Below, piece after piece: positions 57,630 through 64,000 of a stretch of DNA of 64,000 nt (position 1 is its first letter; the number at the start of each line of letters is the position of its first letter). The stretch is from Shewanella sp. SNU WT4 (GTDB taxonomy: Bacteria; Pseudomonadota; Gammaproteobacteria; Enterobacterales; Shewanellaceae): contig NZ_CP041151.1 in the NCBI RefSeq assembly GCF_006494715.1, positions 2,480,001 through 2,544,000 of the forward strand, in the 5' to 3' direction. Position numbers and translations under genes: made by a program. The notes below the pieces were generated by a model, which searched no databases, was not told the DNA's origin, and worked only from the letters and a program-made list of their open reading frames with translations.

Positions 57630-59522
57630 ATGGCGACAATACAACTCAGGATTCGCCTTAGGATGACGTATCTCAGTATGAGAATCTTAGCACTGTGTCT
57701 TTTCGTTTTTATTTGTGGCTACTCAGCCGCCAGTCATGCCGACGATACCAAGAAAAACAAGTGGCTAACCATTGAGGTTAATGGCGTAAATAAAGCGCTA
57801 CGTAGCAACATTGAAGCCCATATCGGTGAACTGCCGACCTCAGCGGTGCAGCGCCGCGCATTTATCTTCAACCTTGAAGACAATATTAAAGCTGCGCTTG
57901 AGTCTATGGGGTTTTATCATGGACAGATAAAGCAAGAGATGGCGCAACCGCCTAAAGGCGCTTGGCACTTAGTGTTAAACATCACCCCAGGTGTTGCCAC
58001 CAAAATATTATGGGTGGATGTGCTGATGGAAGGCGAGATGCTCAAGGATCCAGCCTTTTCCCAGTGGTTAGATAAAATCAGCATTCTGCCTGGCGATCGC
58101 CTTAATCAAGGCAACTATGAAAATGTTAAGTCACAATTACTTGGCTTAGCCCTATCACGCGGCTATTTTGACGCCCGCTATTTGCAATCAAAAATTACTG
58201 TAAATCGCGATTTAAATACTGCCACTATTACCTTGTCTATGAACTCAGGTGATCGCTACCTCATTGGCGATATTCATTTTGTCGGTAGTGATTTGCGGCC
58301 GAAATTGCTCGATAAAATGATCCCGTTTCCGAAAGACTCCCCCTATTCCACTGCGCGTATGGGTCAGCTTAATCGTGATTTATTAGACAGTAATTATTTC
58401 TCGGGTATTCAAGTCGTTCCTGTACTTGAAAATACCAAAGATGGCGTTATTCCTATTCGGGTCGAACTCACCCCAAAACCTAACAACACCTTGAATCTAG
58501 GTTTAGGGGGGGATATAGGTAATTCCGCGGATAACAAGTTTGACCCACGCGTGAGTGCCACCTGGACCACGCCGCAAATTAACCGCTTAGGCCATTCACA
58601 AACCACCACTTTAGAATGGTCTCCTGATCGCCCCAAATTTTTAACCACCTATAGCATTCCCTTGAGTCATCCAGTGAACGACAAACTGCAAATCAAATTT
58701 GGCATTACCCGTGATAAGTACGGTGTGACTCAAGAATTTGACCAAGATAAGTCTGACTTTGTGAATACTGGGCAGTTGGAGTCCACCAAATACCAATTTG
58801 GTTTATTGCGTCAGCAAAAGTTAGATAACAACTGGCTACTAGGTTATTCCGTTGAAGGGATAAGAGAATTTTACGATCAAGCCGGCATTGAGTACGACCC
58901 AACCTTCGTGATGTTCGGTATAGGTGCCCAGCAAACCGTGCGCAGCGATAACAGCCTAGATCCTAAAAATGGTTATCGTCAGACCTATTCGATTCAATAT
59001 GCCGATCCGTCATTAGGCTCAGCGATTCGCTTACTGCGCCTGCAGGCTAGCGGTATTTTGGTGCATACCTTTTTTGAAAAGCATAGATTTGTCAGTCGCA
59101 TTGATTTAGGAGTCGATTTAGCCCGTGATGACGATCTGGCCATGATCCCGCCATCATTACGCTTTTTTGCGGGCGGCGATCAGAGTATTCGTGGTTATAG
59201 CTATCAAGAACTGGGGCCCTATTTGGAATATACAGGCAGTAATGGCGTCCTTAATCGTGAAGTCTTCGGTGGCCGATATTTGATGGTCGGTAGTCTTGAG
59301 TACCAATACTATTTGACGCCAACGTGGCGATTAGCAGCCTTTATCGATGCGGGTAATTCCTTTGATAAGGATCAATTTACCCCAGTAATTTCTGTAGGCC
59401 CGGGGATTCACTGGATATCACCAGTGGGCCCTATCAAATTAGATATTGGTTTTGGTCTTAAAGAAAGTGAAACTCAAGACCAACCTTGGCGAATTCACTT
59501 AACTATGGGGACAGTGCTATGA
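57630..59522 (+). CDS. tamA: Translocation and assembly module subunit TamA
   Basis: A 630-residue Omp85-family outer-membrane protein. A signal peptide (LALCLFVFICGYSAASHA) is followed by three POTRA domains (residues about 40-260; KILWVDVLMEG, DRYLIGDIHFVGSD) and a 16-strand barrel (about 270-630) with the conserved FFAGGDQSIRGYSYQELGP loop. With TamB it helps insert some outer-membrane proteins and supports lipid traffic. Start is uncertain: TTG at 57612, ATG at 57630, 57663 and 57678 are all open. ATG 57630 follows AAAGGATT; the later ones would give a shorter signal peptide. The stop overlaps tamB (ATGA). Confidence 0.92.
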   Translation: MATIQLRIRLRMTYLSMRILALCLFVFICGYSAASHADDTKKNKWLTIEVNGVNKALRSNIEAHIGELPTSAVQRRAFIFNLEDNIKAALESMGFYHGQIKQEMAQPPKGAWHLVLNITPGVATKILWVDVLMEGEMLKDPAFSQWLDKISILPGDRLNQGNYENVKSQLLGLALSRGYFDARYLQSKITVNRDLNTATITLSMNSGDRYLIGDIHFVGSDLRPKLLDKMIPFPKDSPYSTARMGQLNRDLLDSNYFSGIQVVPVLENTKDGVIPIRVELTPKPNNTLNLGLGGDIGNSADNKFDPRVSATWTTPQINRLGHSQTTTLEWSPDRPKFLTTYSIPLSHPVNDKLQIKFGITRDKYGVTQEFDQDKSDFVNTGQLESTKYQFGLLRQQKLDNNWLLGYSVEGIREFYDQAGIEYDPTFVMFGIGAQQTVRSDNSLDPKNGYRQTYSIQYADPSLGSAIRLLRLQASGILVHTFFEKHRFVSRIDLGVDLARDDDLAMIPPSLRFFAGGDQSIRGYSYQELGPYLEYTGSNGVLNREVFGGRYLMVGSLEYQYYLTPTWRLAAFIDAGNSFDKDQFTPVISVGPGIHWISPVGPIKLDIGFGLKESETQDQPWRIHLTMGTVL

Positions 59523-62500
59523 GTCAAGTCCCTGATGAACCTAATGCCGTCCAAACTGATAAAACTGAGACGCAAACGGCTCTACCAACCAATGGCGCCA
59601 AAGACGCCCAAGCTCAGACAACTAAGCCCAAACGATCGCGCTCCAGTCGGTTTTGGTTATGGGTACGCAACAGCTTAAGACTGGTCATTTATATACCGCT
59701 ATTGCTATTAGTACTCGCGGCGCTACTTATCGGCACCCCTTTTGGTAGCCGGGTGAGTGTAATGCTTGCAGACAAATTTGTGCCAGGGCTTGATATCAGT
59801 TATCACAGCGGCACGCTTAACCAGGAAATTAGCGTTGAGCATGTCCATTGGCAAATGCCAGGGATAGATGTCAAGACGCAGAGGCTCAGCCTTAACTGGG
59901 ACCCTTTATGTTTATTTAACCGCCAAGTATGCGTCAACGCCCTTGATGTCGCTAAAGTCACTGTGGCCATTGATACCGATGCCATTCCCACGGGTGATGC
60001 CACTGAGACTAACGCTAGTGATGAGCCTGATACCTTACTCACTTTGCCTATTAGCATTAATCTAAATCGCAGTGAGCTTAATGATATTAAGATTCGAGTC
60101 AATGACATGCAGTTTAATAGTCATCGCCTTGAGCTTTCGGCCTTATGGCCTGATGCTGTGATTGAAGTGAACCATCTTTATAGCGATGGCCTAGAAGTTA
60201 TTATCCCGTTGGCGGCAGACTTAGCCGACTCAACAGCAACAGAGACAGAGACAGCAACTAGCACAGAGGCTAAGCAAGAGAGCAAGACCGCGGCACAAGC
60301 GAAACCTGAAGCTAAGCAGCCTGAAACTAGCACTGACAAACAACATCCACACAAAGATGATAGCCCTTGGGCTCTTGCCCACATGCCACACTTATTTATT
60401 CCAGTCGCTGTGGATGTGCAAGATTTACGTTTAGATAATTCAGCCTTACGCATTGGCGACCGCCAAGATGTATTTAGCGTTATTGAACTGATAGCAAGCC
60501 TTCGCGGCACTGAGCTTAGCGTCGATAAACTTGATGCCGAGCACAGTTATGGCAAATTAAGCGTAAACGGCCACATGAGCTTTACTCACACTTGGCCACT
60601 AAATTACCAAGCACACTTAACGCTCAATCAAGGCAGTTTTTTAGCCGACATGCCGCCATTAAGTGCTGATGTTGCCGTTAAGGGAGACTTTAGCGAGCTT
60701 AATACCGATGTTAGCGTCACAGGTGAACTCGCGGCAAATTTGCGGGGACAAATTAACTTACAACAGCCAGAACTGCCTTTTAGTCTGCATGGTCAAAAGA
60801 TAGATTTACATTGGCCTTTAGTAACACCCGATTATCAAATTAAGTCGGGTGCTATCTTAGTCAGTGGCAACTTAAACTCACAATTAGCCGCAGTATCAGG
60901 CTTTGTTGATAGTCCTTTTAGCCCAACCTTAGTGCTTGCGGCCGATATGCTGCATGAAAATGAGCAACTGACGATTAAGCAGTTAAGCATGTTGCAGGAA
61001 CTCACCAGCGTTCACCTTAAGGGCGAGCTTAATTATCAACAAGAGTTAACTTGGAAAGCCAACCTCGCGATTGCAGGTTTTAACCCAGCGTCTATGACCT
61101 TGCCTTTATCTCAACCACTGCCAGAAGGTCTATTGGCCCTGAACTTAGATACTCAAGGATTAGTGGATGGCGATAAATGGCAAGCCAGTGTTACTAATAC
61201 CGAAGTGAGTGGCACCCTCAAGCAAGAACAAGTCAGTGCTATGGGGAATATCAGCATAGATAACAACTTATTTATCATCGCCGATAATTTTACAATCGAT
61301 GCCTTAGGCTCGCACTTATCGCTTAATGGTCAGTTAGCTAAAGAGTGGCGCCTAAATGCCGAACTAGACGTCCCAGACATGTCAAAGTGGTCTAATGATG
61401 CCGCTGGTAAACTGCATGCCAAAGTTGATTTAACCGGCACCGAGGCGGCGCCTAAGCTAGTGGCCAGCGCTGACTTATTAAATGCCAGCTACTTAAGTAA
61501 TAGTTTGGCTAAGTTAACCCTCGATTTTAACGCTGTACTTAAACAGCAGCGGCAATATACCTTAGCTATCAAGGGGCAAACGGCCAAAGCCGGCGCCATG
61601 GAAATAAGCGAGCTAAATCTTAATAGCCAAGGCAATAGTAAAGACCAACAGACTGAACTTGATGTTAAAGGCACTGTCGATGTTGACACTAAAATCATCA
61701 CCAACTTCAACGAGGCCAAGCAATATTTAACGGGGCAAATGACGGCGTTCAATGCCACTACCCCGCTTGGTCGGTGGATTTTAGATGATCCCGTCAATCT
61801 CAATTGGTCGCAAACAAAAATGCTCGGTCAATTTAGCCCTTTGTGTCTTAAGCAAGCCAATAACCAAGTGTGTTTAAGTACTGAGTCAGGGGTGGGTGCG
61901 CGCGGTGATACTCAGTTAAGCTTTAGCGGCGCCCCAGGTGAAGTACTTAAACCTTTGTTGCCTCCAGGCCTTGAATGGCAAGGACTCGCGCGATTAGTCG
62001 CCAACGCCGCGTGGTCACCCAATACTAAACCTAAGGCACAATTAGTACTGCAGTTACCTGAAGGCCATTTAATTGTCTCACGTCAAAATGAGCAAAATGT
62101 GGATGTGCCCTATCAAAAGGTAGAAATAGCGGCCGAGCTTAATCAGCAACAATTAACCACCAGATTGCAAGCCAGCGCAGGTCAGCAGATGAGCATAGAC
62201 AGCGCTATTGATATTGCAGTTACCCCAGATAGGAGCTTGACCGGCCATTTAACTATCGAGCACGGTGATTTATCCACTTGGCTGCCCTTTATTCCACAAT
62301 TGGCCATATTAAAGGGCGAAGTGACGACCCAAATTGCCATTGGTGGCAGCTTGGCACAACCGCAACTCACAGGTAACGTGACGATTAATGGCGGCGCGAT
62401 TGCAAGTAATGCTAACCCGACGTTAATTGAAGACGTGAATTTTAGAGTCAATTTTGAGCGCCAACAAGCATCGACGTTTGCCACTTGGAGGATGGGGCAT

Positions 62501-63514
62501 GGCGCTGGCAGGCTAGATGGTGATGTCGATTGGACCACAGGTGAACCGCTTGGCACTATCAATATTCATGGTGAAAAACTTGATGTGATTGCGCCGCCTT
62601 TGGCGATTTTACAAGTGTCACCTCAGTTAGTGCTAGAAATGAAACCAAGTAATCTGCATCTCAAAGGCAAGGTCACTATTCCATCGGGCGCCATTACCAT
62701 AGTGCAATTAGCCCCTGGCGGCGTAGCGCTATCAAGTGACGTGGTATTTAATGACTCAACGTCTGCCGAGCAGCAGCAAAGTGCACCTTTCCCTTTCAGT
62801 ACCGATCTTAATATCCAAGTAGAGCCCAATGTTGCCATTCAAGGCTTAGGCTTAAAAGGCAATCTCAGTGGTAACCTTAATTTGCAGCAACAAGTTAATC
62901 GGCCACCGTTTTTATTTGGTGAAGTTAAAGTTGTCAACGGTAGTTATCGCTTCCTTGGGCAAACACTGCAAATTAACGTAGGGGAATTGCAATTTACAGG
63001 CCCCGCAGATGTGCCCAACCTAAACATTGAAGCGATTCGTGCCATTAAAGAAGAAAACGTGACAGCGGGCGTGCGCATTACCGGTACGGCCAAAAAACCT
63101 GTGGTCACGCTATTTTCTAACCCACCAAAAGAACAGGCTGAAATTTTATCTTACATCATCAAAGGCAGCGGCTTTAGTAATGGTGACGATAGCAATGATG
63201 CCCTGATGATGGGCGCAGCATTAGCCCTTGGTAATCAACTCGGCGGCGGTGCCATGTCAGAAATTGGTAACACAGCCACTAACCTGATTGAAAAGTTTGG
63301 TTTTAATAATGTGCAGCTAGATACCAATGATGATGGTCAAGTTGCCATCAGTGGCTATATTGGTGAAAAGCTCATGGTCAAATACGGTGTCGGTGTGTTT
63401 AACCCAGGCTATGAACTCACAGTCAGGTATTACCTATTAAGCCGACTTTACCTCGAAACGGTATCAGGTACGCTTGGGCAGTCGTTAGATATCTATTACA
63501 GTTTTGATTTTTAA
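59519..63514 (+). CDS. tamB: Translocation and assembly module subunit TamB
   Basis: A 1331-residue protein with one N-terminal membrane span (SLRLVIYIPLLLLVLAALLIG, residues about 56-77) and a very long periplasmic beta-helix, ending in the DUF490 domain (about 980-1331, with SYRFLGQTLQINVGELQFTGP). It links the inner membrane to TamA and is implicated in phospholipid transport to the outer membrane. It is longer than E. coli TamB (1259). A Thr/Glu/Lys-rich low-complexity segment at about residues 235-285 has no counterpart I know. ATG overlaps the tamA stop. Confidence 0.95.
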   Translation: MSQVPDEPNAVQTDKTETQTALPTNGAKDAQAQTTKPKRSRSSRFWLWVRNSLRLVIYIPLLLLVLAALLIGTPFGSRVSVMLADKFVPGLDISYHSGTLNQEISVEHVHWQMPGIDVKTQRLSLNWDPLCLFNRQVCVNALDVAKVTVAIDTDAIPTGDATETNASDEPDTLLTLPISINLNRSELNDIKIRVNDMQFNSHRLELSALWPDAVIEVNHLYSDGLEVIIPLAADLADSTATETETATSTEAKQESKTAAQAKPEAKQPETSTDKQHPHKDDSPWALAHMPHLFIPVAVDVQDLRLDNSALRIGDRQDVFSVIELIASLRGTELSVDKLDAEHSYGKLSVNGHMSFTHTWPLNYQAHLTLNQGSFLADMPPLSADVAVKGDFSELNTDVSVTGELAANLRGQINLQQPELPFSLHGQKIDLHWPLVTPDYQIKSGAILVSGNLNSQLAAVSGFVDSPFSPTLVLAADMLHENEQLTIKQLSMLQELTSVHLKGELNYQQELTWKANLAIAGFNPASMTLPLSQPLPEGLLALNLDTQGLVDGDKWQASVTNTEVSGTLKQEQVSAMGNISIDNNLFIIADNFTIDALGSHLSLNGQLAKEWRLNAELDVPDMSKWSNDAAGKLHAKVDLTGTEAAPKLVASADLLNASYLSNSLAKLTLDFNAVLKQQRQYTLAIKGQTAKAGAMEISELNLNSQGNSKDQQTELDVKGTVDVDTKIITNFNEAKQYLTGQMTAFNATTPLGRWILDDPVNLNWSQTKMLGQFSPLCLKQANNQVCLSTESGVGARGDTQLSFSGAPGEVLKPLLPPGLEWQGLARLVANAAWSPNTKPKAQLVLQLPEGHLIVSRQNEQNVDVPYQKVEIAAELNQQQLTTRLQASAGQQMSIDSAIDIAVTPDRSLTGHLTIEHGDLSTWLPFIPQLAILKGEVTTQIAIGGSLAQPQLTGNVTINGGAIASNANPTLIEDVNFRVNFERQQASTFATWRMGHGAGRLDGDVDWTTGEPLGTINIHGEKLDVIAPPLAILQVSPQLVLEMKPSNLHLKGKVTIPSGAITIVQLAPGGVALSSDVVFNDSTSAEQQQSAPFPFSTDLNIQVEPNVAIQGLGLKGNLSGNLNLQQQVNRPPFLFGEVKVVNGSYRFLGQTLQINVGELQFTGPADVPNLNIEAIRAIKEENVTAGVRITGTAKKPVVTLFSNPPKEQAEILSYIIKGSGFSNGDDSNDALMMGAALALGNQLGGGAMSEIGNTATNLIEKFGFNNVQLDTNDDGQVAISGYIGEKLMVKYGVGVFNPGYELTVRYYLLSRLYLETVSGTLGQSLDIYYSFDF

Positions 63515-63604
63515 CTGTATTTTGAGTGAGAGCTCTCGCCTGCGGCCTAGGTTTGGATAGGCGCGATTAACGCCTTAAAGCTAACCGGGCTATATTGCAG
63601 ACAT

Positions 63605-63631
63605 AAAAAAAGCGCCTTAGGCGCTTTTTTT
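63605..63631. terminator. Bidirectional terminator between tamB and rplY
   Basis: Stem AAAAAAAGCGCC / GGCGCTTTTTTT with a TTA loop lies between convergent genes, with T runs on both strands. Confidence 0.9.
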
Positions 63632-63651
63632 ATGTCTATCCAAAGTTGCTA

Positions 63652-63939
63652 TTAAGCAAATTTGAAGTCAACGTGCTCGATCAGAGGCTTATATACGTGA
63701 CGTTGGATATCTTGTACACGTACTTTAACTTCTTTACCTTCCAGAACGATAGTCAGTTCTGAAGTGTAGAAACCTTCGCTAGCTTGCGCATTGATGATGT
63801 CTTTATGAGCAAAAACGATAGAAATTGCTTCATAACCAACGCCATAAATTACGGCAGGAACCAAACCAGCGTGACGCAGGCGGCGGCTCGAACCTTTCCC
63901 TGTTTCAGTACGGGTTTGTGCTTGAATAGTGTAAGACAT
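63652..63939 (-). CDS. rplY: 50S ribosomal protein L25
   Basis: A 95-residue protein of the short L25 type (E. coli 94 aa), which binds 5S rRNA in the central protuberance. Shared elements are the [24 protein letters not shown] start and the [17 protein letters not shown] end; there is no long CTC-type C-terminal domain. Codon use is strongly biased, as for ribosomal genes. Its promoter region extends to the window end. Confidence 0.95.
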   Translation of the reverse strand: MSYTIQAQTRTETGKGSSRRLRHAGLVPAVIYGVGYEAISIVFAHKDIINAQASEGFYTSELTIVLEGKEVKVRVQDIQRHVYKPLIEHVDFKFA

Positions 63940-64000
63940 AAGTTTCTCACTTAAATAAAAATAAATTACGTGTCAGTATTTTCGACCAATACTGACCCAA

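Noticed and set aside
59803..60510. Minus-strand open frames across tamB
   Set aside because: They are shadows of tamB with no independent coding signal; the same holds for the frames opposite recB, hrpA and asmA.
1..64000. CRISPR array, tRNA, rRNA, integrase or prophage
   Set aside because: No regularly spaced repeats, no tRNA-like T-loop or acceptor pairs, no rRNA stretches and no integrase or phage structural genes were seen.

Overview
The window looks like chromosomal DNA of a gammaproteobacterium, most likely a Shewanella or close relative. That rests on close protein resemblance to Escherichia coli orthologues and on conserved neighbourhoods: alaA-yfbR, pabB-nudL, yafS/gloB/mltD, recC-recB-recD and tamA-tamB. 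A periplasmic sulfite dehydrogenase-type redox operon also fits that group. The species cannot be named from sequence reading alone. I find 47 protein genes (one cut by the window edge), one insertion sequence, and no tRNA, rRNA, CRISPR array or prophage.

Layout. 1-2.3 kb: end of alaA, then two HD-domain nucleotide hydrolases (yfbR and a dGTPase-like gene). 2.3-8.7 kb, minus strand: a MarC-family membrane protein, a PAS-GGDEF diguanylate cyclase, a GNAT acetyltransferase, a secreted S9 peptidase and an iron-sulfur fumarase. 8.7-12.6 kb, plus strand: pabB, nudL, asnS. 12.7-16.7 kb is the most accessory-looking stretch: a secreted subtilisin-type protease, about 600 bases without a recognisable gene, an IS256-family element and a second GNAT gene. 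16.8-24.7 kb: a LysR regulator, yafS/gloB/mltD, a lipoprotein-asmA pair, rraA and a small unknown protein. 24.8-34.2 kb: the msrPQ methionine sulfoxide repair pair, rmuC, slt and a MoxR-DUF58-transglutaminase operon. 34.3-43.4 kb: recC, recB and recD with start/stop overlaps. 43.5-48.9 kb: a D-Ala-D-Ala ligase, two small DUF genes, periplasmic asparaginase II, a methyltransferase and a YjbR-like protein. 49.2-51.6 kb, minus strand: a four-gene operon of a Tat-exported molybdenum oxidoreductase and three c-type cytochromes. 52.4-64 kb: hrpA, a periplasmic isoaspartyl peptidase, tamA-tamB and rplY.

Themes. DNA and nucleotide metabolism: yfbR, the dGTPase-like gene, recBCD, rmuC. Envelope and peptidoglycan maintenance: mltD, slt, ddl, tamAB, asmA. 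Periplasmic redox chemistry: msrPQ and the sulfite dehydrogenase-type operon. Extracellular or periplasmic peptide and amide breakdown: S9 and S8 peptidases and two exported asparaginase-family enzymes. Most of the window is ordinary core genome. The points most worth a second look are the cytochrome/molybdoenzyme operon and the 0.8-kb unannotated stretch beside it, a duplicated TGTGA-N4-TCACA element upstream of marC, a 12-bp inverted repeat before the S9 peptidase, and the IS256 insertion region. I found no convincing new defence or mobile system.
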